From Blastopirellula marina (GTDB lineage Bacteria > Planctomycetota > Planctomycetia > Pirellulales > Pirellulaceae): 64,000 nt of DNA. The stretch is taken from contig NZ_PUIA01000035.1 in NCBI RefSeq assembly GCF_002967715.1, positions 372,001-436,000 on the forward strand, read 5' to 3'. Under the pieces are notes generated by a model. It was not told the DNA's origin. It worked only from the letters and a program-made list of their open reading frames with translations, and did no database searches. This document shows, piece by piece, positions 26,086 through 35,073 of the stretch. The translations under genes were made by a program, and so were the position numbers. Each line of letters opens with the position of its first letter. Position 1 is the first letter of the stretch.

Positions 26086-27039
26086 TTACGCCGGCACAGG
26101 TTCAGGGGCTTTGGCTTCTTCTAAGGTCTTGGCCCCCGGAAGTGTGACGACAAACACGGTACCGGTTCCCTTCGGTGGATCCTTAACGCGGACGTCCCCC
26201 TTCATGCGACGGACGAGCGTTCGCACCAGGTACAAACCCAGCCCGGTGCCAGGCTTCTCGCGCTGTAGCTCCAGGCCGAGTCGCACGAAGCGGCCGAAGA
26301 TCTTCCGCCGCTGCGACAAAGGAATCCCCGGCCCGTTGTCGGTTACTTCAATGACCGCTTCGTCGTTGTATTTTACGCGGAGAAGTATTTTTACTTCGGG
26401 ATCTTTGCCGGAATATTTCACGGCGTTGTCAATTAAGTTGCGGAAGATAATTTCGATATCGCCATGCAGCCCGCGAACGGTGCAGGGGACCGACTTCACC
26501 TTGATGGTATCTGGCGGCAAACGATACAGCAGGGCGACGTACTGGGCACAACCGGCCAACACCTTATCGAGCCGGACGTCCCCTTCTTCGGCATCTTCCC
26601 GCCGCCGATCCAACCGACCGGCTTCCAGCAGGTGATTGATCAGGTGATCCAGCCGCTCGATATCTTCGAGCATCGTCTCGTAGAACGCACCTACCTTTTC
26701 GGGCGGTATCGAACGGCGGTTAAGCGTTTGCAAATAGAGCTTGAGCGAAGCGATCGGGCTTTTCAGTTCGTGCGTGACACTATCGATAAAGTTGGCCTGC
26801 CGCTGGCTGAGATTGATCGCCTTGATCGACAGCACCATGTAGAAGATCACGCCTGCCAAAATCGCGGCCAGAAAGGTCGCCCCGATCGGCAGAAAGATCC
26901 AGTACAGGGGGGCGGCCTGTTCGTTCTCGGTCGCCCCCCAAACCGTGATCAACACCCAGCCCACGATCAGTGCAATCAACAGCACGATCATGATCACGGC
27001 GATCGTAATCGGTAAACTCAGGGTGCGGCGGCTGGACAT
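26086..27039 (-). CDS. Membrane sensor histidine kinase
   Basis: A 317-residue HisKA-HATPase kinase with two transmembrane helices (about 10-33 and 46-70) enclosing a very short outer loop, so sensing is probably within the membrane or by a partner. The phospho-acceptor is His90 in SVTHELKSPIASL. ATP-binding boxes are N (NLIDNAVKYS), G1 (VTDNGPGIP), F (FGRFVRLG) and G2 (GTGLGLYLV). ATG 27039 is taken; a TTG six bases upstream is possible. It precedes the response regulator in the same transcript. The stimulus is unknown. Confidence 0.92.
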   Translation of the reverse strand: MSSRRTLSLPITIAVIMIVLLIALIVGWVLITVWGATENEQAAPLYWIFLPIGATFLAAILAGVIFYMVLSIKAINLSQRQANFIDSVTHELKSPIASLKLYLQTLNRRSIPPEKVGAFYETMLEDIERLDHLINHLLEAGRLDRRREDAEEGDVRLDKVLAGCAQYVALLYRLPPDTIKVKSVPCTVRGLHGDIEIIFRNLIDNAVKYSGKDPEVKILLRVKYNDEAVIEVTDNGPGIPLSQRRKIFGRFVRLGLELQREKPGTGLGLYLVRTLVRRMKGDVRVKDPPKGTGTVFVVTLPGAKTLEEAKAPEPVPA

Positions 27040-27113
27040 AGGCAATCACGAAAGCTCAGTCACGAAATCAACGTGCCGCTATTATAACGCGAATCGGCCG
27101 CAATCCGAGGTCA

Positions 27114-28136
27114 TCACTTGGGACCTGCCTGCTCCCAAATGGGCGTCAGCATGCCGATCCGCCATAAGAACTTGCCGTACGCTTTGCCTTGCTTGTCTTT
27201 GTCCCACGTCCCTTGAAAGATGAACCGCATATCGGCCGGATCGATGGTCAGCGTCTGGTCGTGCCCGGCACGGATCAGTTCGCCATGGCTGACGTTGTCG
27301 GTCCATGGTTCGACACCTTCGGCAGGCTTAATGTTCGAGTACGCTGCAAACGGATTGCTGGCGGTCGCGGCAAGGGGCGTCCACTTGCCATCCAGGCGAT
27401 CGGCCACGTACGCTTTGAAATAACGGCGGCCGTTTTCCTCGATCAGGGTCAGGTACTTGTTTTGCCCCTGCACGCGGTAGGTGTGACTGGCCTCGAAGAT
27501 CTTGTCCTCAAGGGCGACCTCGCAGTGTTCGAAACCGTGGGGGAACTGCTCGATCGGGGCCTGTGATCGCCACATCTTGCCGTTGAGGGTGGTGTAGAAA
27601 AGATAGGCGTGGGTATCGTCGCAGATGATCCAGAAGTCGAGTCCCCCTTGTGGCCGCGGATCATTCGGGCCGCCATCCCAAATGGGCGCGGCCTTGGTCC
27701 AGCTATTGGGATCGGCGATGTCTTCGGTGGTGGAGTAGGCCACCATCATCTTCTTTTGCCCCGGCATGCCCACCTGGTAGATGAGGTACCACTTCTTATG
27801 CGGCGTGAAGTAGAAGACCTGCGGAGCGCAGTAGTAGTCACTTTCGCAGACCGGCAAAATAGTGCGGGCAGACTTATCGGCGTCGTTCCAATCGGCGAAC
27901 GAGCAGTACTCGATGACCGAACGCCCTTCCAATTTGGCCGTCATGAAGACGTGCCACTTGCCGTCGAAATAGACCACCGTCGGGTCTTTCTGGGCATGGC
28001 TCGGGGCGTTCTCGCGAACTTCCGGAGCGATCAGTGGAGCACTGTACGTCCAGCGTTTGGGTAGCTTGAACGTCTCTTGAGCGTTGGTGGTCGCACCCAT
28101 CAATAGAAGCAGTATCAGCGAGAGAAGACGGTTCAT
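27114..28136 (-). CDS. Secreted GH62-like alpha-L-arabinofuranosidase
   Basis: A 340-residue protein with signal peptide (LLSLILLLLMGATTNA). The rest follows the five-bladed-propeller layout of GH62: KDPTVVYFDGKWHVFM (candidate base Asp51), GGLDFWIICDDTHAYLFY (Asp167, candidate pKa modulator), KIFEASHTYRV (Glu215, candidate acid) and ELIRAGHDQTLTI near the end. GH62 enzymes remove arabinofuranosyl side chains from arabinoxylan, so this points to use of plant or algal polysaccharides. The residue roles are by analogy with clan F enzymes. It is a single gene beginning 87 bases from the divergent HELGH membrane protein. Confidence 0.85.
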   Translation of the reverse strand: MNRLLSLILLLLMGATTNAQETFKLPKRWTYSAPLIAPEVRENAPSHAQKDPTVVYFDGKWHVFMTAKLEGRSVIEYCSFADWNDADKSARTILPVCESDYYCAPQVFYFTPHKKWYLIYQVGMPGQKKMMVAYSTTEDIADPNSWTKAAPIWDGGPNDPRPQGGLDFWIICDDTHAYLFYTTLNGKMWRSQAPIEQFPHGFEHCEVALEDKIFEASHTYRVQGQNKYLTLIEENGRRYFKAYVADRLDGKWTPLAATASNPFAAYSNIKPAEGVEPWTDNVSHGELIRAGHDQTLTIDPADMRFIFQGTWDKDKQGKAYGKFLWRIGMLTPIWEQAGPK

Positions 28137-28223
28137 AAAGTTTCTCGGCGCAAGTGGGGAAGAGAGTTGCTCTTCACATTATCATAGACGCAGCCGTCAA
28201 TCGATATTTGGAAAGCCTTTTTC

Positions 28224-28793
28224 ATGCGTCTGCTGTTCGTCCTGCTGTTTTGCCTGGCCTGGCTTGGGGTGTGCTGGCTGGGGATGATGGCCGTACACGA
28301 ACTGGGGCACATCGCGGCAGCGATCGCCAGCGGCGGAAGCGTGACGAAGGTCGTTCTGAGCCCGGTGGCTATTTCACGAACGGATGTCTCGCCGAATCCT
28401 TACCCGGCGCTGGTTGTGTGGTTAGGGCCGATCTTCGGGGCATTGTTTCCACTGCTGATCTGGAGCGTGATCCCGCGCAGTTGGGTCTGGCCCAAAGGGC
28501 TGCTGCAGTTCTTCGCGGGCTTCTGTTTGATTGCCAACGGAGCTTACCTGGGGATTGGCTCACTGGAACAAGTCGGCGACTGCAAAGAGATTCTGCGTAC
28601 TGGTTCGCCTGTGTGGACGATGTGGCTGTTTGGCCTGCTTGCGATTCCCAGCGGCTTCTGGCTTTGGCACCAGTTAGGCTCGCCGGTGGAACTGATGAAG
28701 GAGGATTCGCCGATCAACTCGAAAGCTGCCTGGTGGGCAGCGACCGCGCTGGCACTGATCGCCGGGACTGCCTGGCTGGTTTCGCCGGTATAA
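28224..28793 (+). CDS. Small M50-like membrane protein with HELGH motif
   Basis: A 189-residue membrane protein with about five hydrophobic helices. The first helix carries the zinc-protease motif HELGH (His25, Glu26, His29), and a later loop (NPYPALVVWLGPIFGALFP near 60-80) has the NPxP...GP pattern seen around the third ligand region of peptidase M50 proteins. Site-2 proteases cleave substrates inside the membrane. This copy is short and has no PDZ or CBS domain, and an obvious Asp metal ligand (the LDG motif) is not seen, so activity is uncertain. ATG 28224 is the natural start. A REP-like hairpin follows the stop. Confidence 0.72.
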   Translation: MRLLFVLLFCLAWLGVCWLGMMAVHELGHIAAAIASGGSVTKVVLSPVAISRTDVSPNPYPALVVWLGPIFGALFPLLIWSVIPRSWVWPKGLLQFFAGFCLIANGAYLGIGSLEQVGDCKEILRTGSPVWTMWLFGLLAIPSGFWLWHQLGSPVELMKEDSPINSKAAWWAATALALIAGTAWLVSPV

Positions 28794-28803
28794 GGATTCA
28801 CGA

Positions 28804-28818
28804 CCCGCGACAAGCGGG
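28804..28818. repeat. REP-like hairpin, copy 1
   Basis: CCCGC-GACAA-GCGGG followed by CCCTACGGGTG, directly after the HELGH gene. It shares the pattern 'TTCAC...CCCGCGACA..GCGGG..CCTAC' with the copy at 29289-29307. Confidence 0.6.
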
Positions 28819-28870
28819 CCCTACGGGTGTACGATGAACGGGTGAGTTCTTCGTTTGGGAAAGTTTAGCC

Positions 28871-29263
28871 ATGAAGCCAATGACGCCTAGCTTTGCTTTC
28901 GTCTGTACGCTGCCGATCGGACCATTCGTGTATTTGGTTGGTGCCCCGTGGCTTCTCACGTTAGTCATGGGTGTCATCATCCCACTGTTGATGGCCTATA
29001 TGGCACTGGTAAGCCTGGCCAGAGACGGTCATCTGGCTTGGGATCTCTGGGGCACACGCTCGTACTGGCTCCTGACATTTCCGCTTGTTTTGACGATACT
29101 CTCGATGGCCTGTTTCGTGGTCTCGCGATTGGGGTATTATCCCGAGTTATTCTTCATGGCAATGCTTGGCGTGTTTGGTGTCGGCACCTTCTTGATGGCC
29201 ATCACAGGCTGCGTTGTCATCGTTTCTGATCTGATGGGCAAGATTCCTCTGAAGCGACCCTAG
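28871..29263 (+). CDS. Small integral membrane protein, unknown
   Basis: A 130-residue protein, almost all hydrophobic, with about four transmembrane helices (FVCTLPIGPFVYLVG, LLTLVMGVIIPLLMAYMAL, WLLTFPLVLTILSMACFVV, FFMAMLGVFGVGTFLMAI). It has no recognised domain. It lies in the same direction as the HELGH protein and is bracketed on both sides by similar REP-like hairpins. The coding call rests on the regular helix/loop pattern and the position of charged residues in the loops. Confidence 0.6.
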   Translation: MKPMTPSFAFVCTLPIGPFVYLVGAPWLLTLVMGVIIPLLMAYMALVSLARDGHLAWDLWGTRSYWLLTFPLVLTILSMACFVVSRLGYYPELFFMAMLGVFGVGTFLMAITGCVVIVSDLMGKIPLKRP

Positions 29264-29288
29264 TGGATTGGCTGGTAGACGCTTCACA

Positions 29289-29307
29289 CCCCGCGACACG
29301 CGCGGGG
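29289..29307. repeat. REP-like hairpin, copy 2
   Basis: CCCCGCG-ACACG-CGCGGGG, a perfect seven-bp stem, between the convergent small membrane protein and the hypothetical gene at 29313; related to the copy at 28804-28818. Confidence 0.6.
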
Positions 29308-29312
29308 ACCTA

Positions 29313-29711
29313 CTAGATAGACACCAGCAAATGCCAGGGGACGCCTTCCTTCGTGGCCATGGTCAGAACATGGTTCCACAGGTCGAGTTCCTCCAGCACC
29401 TGGTTGGTGTTGGGGATCGCGGCGGGATGCGACCTGAGATGGTCTCGCAGGGCCGAGACTGTTTGCAGTCCTTGAGCAGGCGCGTACCACGTTTCTTTAT
29501 CGAGCTTGACGTCGGACAGATCGAGGCCGTTGATCTGGGCCAACGCATCGGTCACTGCCGGGGACTGGCTTTTGAAATCGTTGAGCGAGACAACCCCCAG
29601 CTTGCGTGCAAGTCGGGCGAGAAAGATCTCGGACTTAGCGATTTCCGTGCCTGGCACCTCTTCGGGAATGCCGGGCACTTTACGATGCAATACGATCAAG
29701 AACTCCGGCAT
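29313..29711 (-). CDS. Hypothetical protein, 132 residues
   Basis: A soluble protein with no recognised domain. The N-terminus MPEFLIVLHRKVPGIP looks like a beta strand; then comes an alpha/beta pattern with FLARLARKLGVVSLNDF, KETWYAPAQGLQTVSALRDH and VLTMATKEGVPWHLL. The balanced composition and codon use support a real gene. It lies 34 bases downstream of the ceramidase-like gene in the same direction, probably in one transcript. Confidence 0.65.
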   Translation of the reverse strand: MPEFLIVLHRKVPGIPEEVPGTEIAKSEIFLARLARKLGVVSLNDFKSQSPAVTDALAQINGLDLSDVKLDKETWYAPAQGLQTVSALRDHLRSHPAAIPNTNQVLEELDLWNHVLTMATKEGVPWHLLVSI

Positions 29712-29745
29712 AACGAAGATGCCTCTTTCAGTCGCCTCGACGAAT

Positions 29746-31197
29746 TTACTTGGCCTGCTCCTGAAGAGAATTAGACAGCTTCATTAAAGATTCGACAATC
29801 TTTGTGCTCGCTTTTTCTTCCACGAAGTTGGTTCCCAGCCATGTTTCGTAGCCGCCCAGGCGGTGCTGCTCGGGCGTGGGGAGATAGCCGAACGACCCGT
29901 TGGCCAGCTCGATCGTGAAGGCTTCCATAAACGGGCTGCGATCTTTAATCTCGAGGCCTGTTTCGGTGAATGTCTCGAAAGGAATGGCCGTGATCCCCAA
30001 GTTTCCGATCCTCAGAACCTGCAGCGGAACGTCGACCACGTCCGGGGCATCCTTGAGCCTGGCAATGCGGTCGGCGTAAATCTTTTCGCGGCTGTGGATG
30101 GGGGAACCATCCTTCTCGCGCGATTCCAGTTCCTCGAAATGCTTCAGCATCTCAGGCGTCGGCTTGCGTGCTTGCAGGGGTAGTTTCGTGTAAGCAGCGG
30201 CCAGGGGAACCCACTCTTGAAACTCAACCTTGGCGTGGGCATCGGCCACTTTGCTGGCCACCTTCTGGGCGACTTCCTGCATCTTCTCGTACGAGGCGTA
30301 ACGCTTGGGGTTGGTCTCGGTGAAGTTGATGTTGTTCACGTCGCCGCTGGTTCCGTTGGAAAGAATACCCACGAACGCCGGCTGCTGATCGGTGGCGTTG
30401 AGCTTCTCTTCGATGTACTTGGCGAAGTAACCGAAGTAATCGGCGGACACGTCTCCACTACGAACGCCGCCGACGTAATGCAACGAGTAGTTGGCCAGCA
30501 GCGCGATCGGGCGTCCTTCCTTACTTTGAATGGAAACAAAGCAGACTTCGGGATCGACCGGTCCGGCCGGGCGATCGAGCGAACTGTTTGCGCGAGGCGG
30601 GTTCATCCGCACGCGATCGACACCGCCAAACGGATTGGTCAGATGCGCGGCATCGGTCATGAACCAGCGGCGATTGAAGACCTCGCTCGGTTCTTCGGTG
30701 CGGCCCCAACCAATTTGGGCTGGCTCTAATTGATTCACAGCACACTGCACACCGTCGGCAATCCGTTGGATCAAAAACGTTTGATACGACGAGAGCTCAC
30801 TTTCCTTGATCAGCTTCGACTTGCCGCGGGCCGTGGTCGCCGAGTGGGTATGCGTAGCGGCCATCAATTGATTCGCGGCCGGAATCCCGGTCGCTTCTTC
30901 CACCAGTTCCTTGGCCGCGTCGAATATTTCTTCCGGAATGCCGACATTGTCGCACAGGACAATCGCCAAGCGGGTGGTGCCGTCGTCGAGCACAATGCAG
31001 CGGGCATGCAATTCGTCGTGAATGTGCCTGGCCGGGATCGGCTGCCAGCCACCGACAATCAATTCCCCCAACGGAGGCGTGATGTTGCTGGTTGCCGCGC
31101 CGGCCAGAAGCTGTTTTTCCGCGGCCGTTGCTGACGATGCAGCGGCAACAAGACCCATAAGCAGGCAAAGCAGTAGATGCGTGGCGTAGCGAGGCAT
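29746..31197 (-). CDS. Neutral/alkaline ceramidase-family secreted protein
   Basis: A 483-residue protein with signal peptide (LLLCLLMGLVAAASSATA). The N-terminal ceramidase-type domain shows GAATSNITPPLGE, RCIVLDDGTTRLAIVLCD, MAATHTHSATT (zinc-binding His pair), LLANYSLHYVGG (another His) and SNGTSGDVNN. True ceramidases split N-acyl sphingosine; planctomycetes contain many proteins with only this N-terminal region, whose substrates are unknown. ATG 31197 opens directly on the signal peptide; the frame extends to 31248 without support. A 34-base gap to the hypothetical gene at 29313 suggests one operon. Confidence 0.85.
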   Translation of the reverse strand: MPRYATHLLLCLLMGLVAAASSATAAEKQLLAGAATSNITPPLGELIVGGWQPIPARHIHDELHARCIVLDDGTTRLAIVLCDNVGIPEEIFDAAKELVEEATGIPAANQLMAATHTHSATTARGKSKLIKESELSSYQTFLIQRIADGVQCAVNQLEPAQIGWGRTEEPSEVFNRRWFMTDAAHLTNPFGGVDRVRMNPPRANSSLDRPAGPVDPEVCFVSIQSKEGRPIALLANYSLHYVGGVRSGDVSADYFGYFAKYIEEKLNATDQQPAFVGILSNGTSGDVNNINFTETNPKRYASYEKMQEVAQKVASKVADAHAKVEFQEWVPLAAAYTKLPLQARKPTPEMLKHFEELESREKDGSPIHSREKIYADRIARLKDAPDVVDVPLQVLRIGNLGITAIPFETFTETGLEIKDRSPFMEAFTIELANGSFGYLPTPEQHRLGGYETWLGTNFVEEKASTKIVESLMKLSNSLQEQAK

Positions 31198-31391
31198 AGT
31201 GATTTCCGTTTTCTGGTCGGCGGGGGAATCAAAAAGGCAGGTTCTCACAATGTAGCAATGTAGAACGTGATATCAATTTCATTTTCCACCATTCGCGAAA
31301 TCGGATTGCAGACCTGACGCTCGCGGGAGAAAATACATTTCCGCGCAAGCCCTGCCGTTTCCTTCCCCTTCCTGCCTGGCTGAGAGCATCC

Positions 31392-32567
31392 ATGACCCAT
31401 TCTCGCTCAACCTACGCTTCTCTCTCGCGTCGTGCGTTCAACCGTGGCCTGGCATCGCTGCCGCTGTTGGGAATGGCTTCGTCTCTTTCGGCGGCAGAAA
31501 CACCGCGGCCGATTCACCTGCCGGAGGATCCGTCTCGTGGAATTCTCGAAGGGTGGACGATCGCCCTCTTTCCCGATACGCAGAACTACGCCAAGTACGG
31601 TAAGAATCAGAAGAACTTCGAGCGAATGTGCCAGTGGGTGCTCGAGCAGCAGGATGCCTGGCGGATTGGCCTGGTGATGCACGAAGGGGACTTCGTCGAG
31701 CAGAACAATATCGCCGAAGGGGGTGGCCGCGGCTGGGGTGATCAACACTCGCAGTCGCAGTGGGAAAGCGCGAAGCGAGCCCTCGGCCGGCTGGAAGGAA
31801 ACGTGCCGATCGTCTTCGCCACCGGCAATCACGACTACGGCATCCGCAATGCCGAAACGCGCGAGACGCAGGTCAACGATTACTTCGGGATGACCGACAA
31901 CAAGCTGGTCTCGGACGGGCAGGGGGGTGGTATTCTGATCGAAGCCGGCAAAAACGCCACCGGCAAACCAACGCTGGAGAATGCCGCCTACGAAGTGCGC
32001 GTGCCGGATGGTCGCAAGCTGCTGATCGTGGCTTTGGAATGGGGACCGCGCCGCGAGGCGGTTGCCTGGGCCAAGCAATTGGTAGGGCAAGAACGCTATC
32101 GGCAGCATACCGGAATCCTGCTGGTACACGACTTCGTGACGCCAGAGTCGCAGCGGGACGGGCAAGACGGCAACCGCAAGCGAAGTGGCAACCCCCACAC
32201 CTACCCGACCGGGCGCGACGGCGATACGCACGACGGGGAAGACCTGTGGCAAGGGCTCGTTCATGACGCCCCGCAGTTTCAGCTGGTTCTTAACGGGCAT
32301 GAAATGGGAAGCCACGTTGGTCGCCGCACCGATCCTAACGCGGCAGGCATGCCGGTGCATCAGATGCTGTTCAATGCCCAAGGGCTGGGTGGTGGCTCCG
32401 CCGAAAAAGGAAACGGCGGCGATGGCTGGATGCGGCTGCTCACCTTCGAGCCCGATGGCGTCACATTGACGGTTCGGACTTTCTCACCATTGAAGCTGGA
32501 CGAAGGCAAATCGCCCTGGTGGAATCATCCTGCGTGGTGCTTCTCGCTTCCCATTCAGCCGGTCTAG
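31392..32567 (+). CDS. Secreted calcineurin-like metallophosphoesterase
   Basis: A 391-residue protein with a Tat-like signal (SRRAFNRGLASLPLLGMA). The dinuclear metal motifs of the superfamily are in order: FPDTQNY (motif I), HEGDFVEQN (GD), TGNHDYG (GNHD), LLVHDF (His) and LNGHEMGSHVG (GHx4H). It probably hydrolyses a phosphomonoester or diester in the periplasm. No second domain is present. It is divergent from the ceramidase-like gene with 194 bases between, and convergent with the LRR gene. Confidence 0.9.
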   Translation: MTHSRSTYASLSRRAFNRGLASLPLLGMASSLSAAETPRPIHLPEDPSRGILEGWTIALFPDTQNYAKYGKNQKNFERMCQWVLEQQDAWRIGLVMHEGDFVEQNNIAEGGGRGWGDQHSQSQWESAKRALGRLEGNVPIVFATGNHDYGIRNAETRETQVNDYFGMTDNKLVSDGQGGGILIEAGKNATGKPTLENAAYEVRVPDGRKLLIVALEWGPRREAVAWAKQLVGQERYRQHTGILLVHDFVTPESQRDGQDGNRKRSGNPHTYPTGRDGDTHDGEDLWQGLVHDAPQFQLVLNGHEMGSHVGRRTDPNAAGMPVHQMLFNAQGLGGGSAEKGNGGDGWMRLLTFEPDGVTLTVRTFSPLKLDEGKSPWWNHPAWCFSLPIQPV

Positions 32568-32609
32568 GGGATTCCACGGAAGCGCGTTTCTGCGACAAAA
32601 GCCAGGCGG

Positions 32610-34262
32610 CTAGTAAATGTTGATGCCCTTCAGCGGAAGCGCATCGCGCAGCAACTGAATGCCGTGCCTGGTATGTTTCGAGCCGTACAAACTCACATTC
32701 GTCAGGCGGGGCATTTCATGTAAGTACTGCAGGCCTTCGTCGGTGAACTGCGTTCCTTGGGCGTACAGATACTGTAACTTCTTGAGTTCACCAACCGACT
32801 TGAGCGATTCGTCGGTAAGGCTTTTGCAATTCGAGATGTGCAGCACAACCAGGTTCTGCAGTCCGGCAAGATGGCGTATTCCTTGATCGGTAACGGCTGA
32901 GCCGGCAATATTCAGTTGTACCAGCGGTTTCATTTGGCCGATGACCTCCAACATGTCGTCAGAGACATCGGCACTTCGTAAGCTCAAGACCTTGAGTTGA
33001 TCGAGCGAAACGATAGATTTCAACCCTTCCGCGGTGACTTGCTTTGTGCCTGCCAGGTCGAGCCGTTCTAATCCTTCAAGCGACGCGATGCTTTGCAGCA
33101 GTTGGTCGTTGCCGAAATAGTCGACCCGCAAAGACGTCAGTTTTTCCAGACGCGATAGCCACTGGAAGTTGATGCCGGCAAGCTGGTCGGTTTCAAAATG
33201 GAGCGAGGTCGCATTGCGGCAATACTTGAGATTCTCTAGCTCCTGCGCTGTCAGCGTCCCCATCCAGTCGACCCTCTGGCCGTTCGCGGCATTGCTGAGG
33301 CGAATCCAGTTTTTGAGGACGACGATGTTTCTGGGGTACTGCCCATAGGTCAACAGTAGTCCTTCCGGTGTCACGTTCGTCCCATAAAGCTGTAGCGATT
33401 TCAGACGCGTTGCGAACGGCGCATTCGCGATCGCGCTGTTCCCCACCGGCACGTCGTTAAGCTCGATGCTTTCCAGGGAATTGGTCGCAATCAGGGCCTG
33501 CAATTCGGCGTCGGTCATCAGTGCTTCTCGAACCTCAAGCTCGACCAGCGTGGGATGGCCGAGCAAGTAGCTTGCCCACTGGTGGTAGCTCGGGCGAAAG
33601 AGATAGAGTCGATTGAAGCGGAGCTTATCACGCAAAAGGGGAAAGCTTTCAAAACTCAGCTCTTTGGCGAACAGGACTTCGACCGACACGTTGGGGATCG
33701 AAGCCAGGTGGCTGATACCGACGTCGGTCAACGCCAAGTCGTATCGCAAGATCTGTAGACGAGGATGGTTTCGCAGGTGAACCAGCCCCTCTTCGTTCAT
33801 CTTGGTTCGATGAATATCGAGTACTTCCAGTTGCTTCAGCTTGCCGACTCGCTTGAGGGTCTCATTGGTCAGGCGGGTGCTCCACAGCGCGAGCTTGCGA
33901 ATCTTGGGCAAGTCCTCCAGCACCGCCATGCCCTCGTCGGTAACTCGCGTGCCGGGGATGTATAGTTCTTCCAGGGTGGGCGTCTGACGCAATAGTTGCA
34001 GGTGCTCGTCTTTGATACGCTTGTGGTGCCAGTCGACGGCGACGATATTCGAGAAGTAATAGCTGCCAAATAGTTGATGCACCCAGCCGGGCCCCCACGT
34101 TCCCCAGCGAACATCCCCTCGGGCCTCGGCAATCTGGGCGGCAACTTCGTGTTGCTCGTCGACCCAGGTCATGTGCCACCGCCACAAGCCAAAGCAACCA
34201 GCTGCCAGCGTGCAGAAGATCAGCAGCGAACGCAGTCCGAACTGGCGAAGAAAGCGAGGCAT
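32610..34262 (-). CDS. Leucine-rich-repeat membrane protein, copy A
   Basis: A 550-residue protein with one N-terminal transmembrane helix (FGLRSLLIFCTLAAGCFGLW) and about a dozen to fifteen LRRs of the type LxxLYIPGTRVTDEGMAVLED, LKVLSLRSADVSDDMLEVI and LQYLYAQGTQFTDEGLQYL. The repeats probably face the periplasm and serve for protein binding. The N-terminal MPR-(L/F)-x-F-x-x-RSL pattern and the repeat layout match the gene at 35074, so the two are paralogues. The open frame extends to 34328, but ATG 34262 begins the shared N-terminus. Leftward, 90 bases after the phosphatase gene. Confidence 0.85.
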   Translation of the reverse strand: MPRFLRQFGLRSLLIFCTLAAGCFGLWRWHMTWVDEQHEVAAQIAEARGDVRWGTWGPGWVHQLFGSYYFSNIVAVDWHHKRIKDEHLQLLRQTPTLEELYIPGTRVTDEGMAVLEDLPKIRKLALWSTRLTNETLKRVGKLKQLEVLDIHRTKMNEEGLVHLRNHPRLQILRYDLALTDVGISHLASIPNVSVEVLFAKELSFESFPLLRDKLRFNRLYLFRPSYHQWASYLLGHPTLVELEVREALMTDAELQALIATNSLESIELNDVPVGNSAIANAPFATRLKSLQLYGTNVTPEGLLLTYGQYPRNIVVLKNWIRLSNAANGQRVDWMGTLTAQELENLKYCRNATSLHFETDQLAGINFQWLSRLEKLTSLRVDYFGNDQLLQSIASLEGLERLDLAGTKQVTAEGLKSIVSLDQLKVLSLRSADVSDDMLEVIGQMKPLVQLNIAGSAVTDQGIRHLAGLQNLVVLHISNCKSLTDESLKSVGELKKLQYLYAQGTQFTDEGLQYLHEMPRLTNVSLYGSKHTRHGIQLLRDALPLKGINIY

Positions 34263-34352
34263 GACGCAAAGCTCGCAGAAGGGGAGAGGAGTGGTTTCCC
34301 TTGAACCTAGCAGACCGAATAAGATCACGCAAAGCTTTCAGCGACCGGCCCG

Positions 34353-34874
34353 CTACGACAGTGCTGGCATCATCAGCGACGCACGATCGATATAGCCCAG
34401 TTTCTGCCCCCACTCTTGGACGCTGGCGATCAGCTTGGCGTCGATCAGAGTCGCGCTGCCAGGGTGGGCATCGGGGCAGTGCTCGACAATCATCTGCCGC
34501 GCGGCATCTTCATTCATGCCTAGCCCCACCAGGTACAACCACAGAATCGTCGGACTGCGCATCTGCCCGGCAATGCAGTGGAGATAGACCAGCGAACCAG
34601 GCACATTCAGCATGCCATACAGCGAACCGACCGCGTCCAAGGCGTCCTGCGTAGGAATCCGCATGAAGTCATCAATCCGCAGATCCTTCACTTCGGCGAA
34701 GCCTGAGTTGCGCGTCGAGGCCAGGCTCGGGGCATCACTCACGTTAAGGATATGGGTGTACCCTTTTTCCAACAGGTAAACACATCGCCCAGGAGCCGGA
34801 AACCGCCCGATCGCGATTCGCGTGGTCACTGGGTAAACACCTTCCTGCAAGGCTTGGATCATTTCGGGACGCAT
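34353..34874 (-). CDS. Dual-specificity/tyrosine phosphatase-like protein
   Basis: A 173-residue protein with the Cx5R phosphatase loop HCIAGQMRSPT (Cys100, Arg106) and a preceding Asp pair (RIDDF, residues 68-69) that could supply the general acid. The N-terminal segment ITRIAIGRFPAPGR / YTHILNVSDAP is the usual DSP start. It may remove phosphate from Tyr/Ser/Thr or from small phosphoesters. ATG 34874 matches the family N-terminus; the frame continues to 34931. It sits between two paralogous LRR genes in the same direction, so a joint function is possible. Confidence 0.8.
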   Translation of the reverse strand: MRPEMIQALQEGVYPVTTRIAIGRFPAPGRCVYLLEKGYTHILNVSDAPSLASTRNSGFAEVKDLRIDDFMRIPTQDALDAVGSLYGMLNVPGSLVYLHCIAGQMRSPTILWLYLVGLGMNEDAARQMIVEHCPDAHPGSATLIDAKLIASVQEWGQKLGYIDRASLMMPALS

Positions 34875-35073
34875 GGGGTACCTAGGGAATGAAGACGCAG
34901 GGAATGGAACCGGATAACTCTTCGTATTCAACTCTTACTGTATTGGTTTACTCACGAACAAGGTCATCTGACGATTCCGCGTCCGCTCGATTGCCAAGAT
35001 CAATTCATCCAATGGGCCGCCATCGTTTGTCTTGATGATAATCATTTGCCCCGCGGCGAAATGGCGGGGCCAG

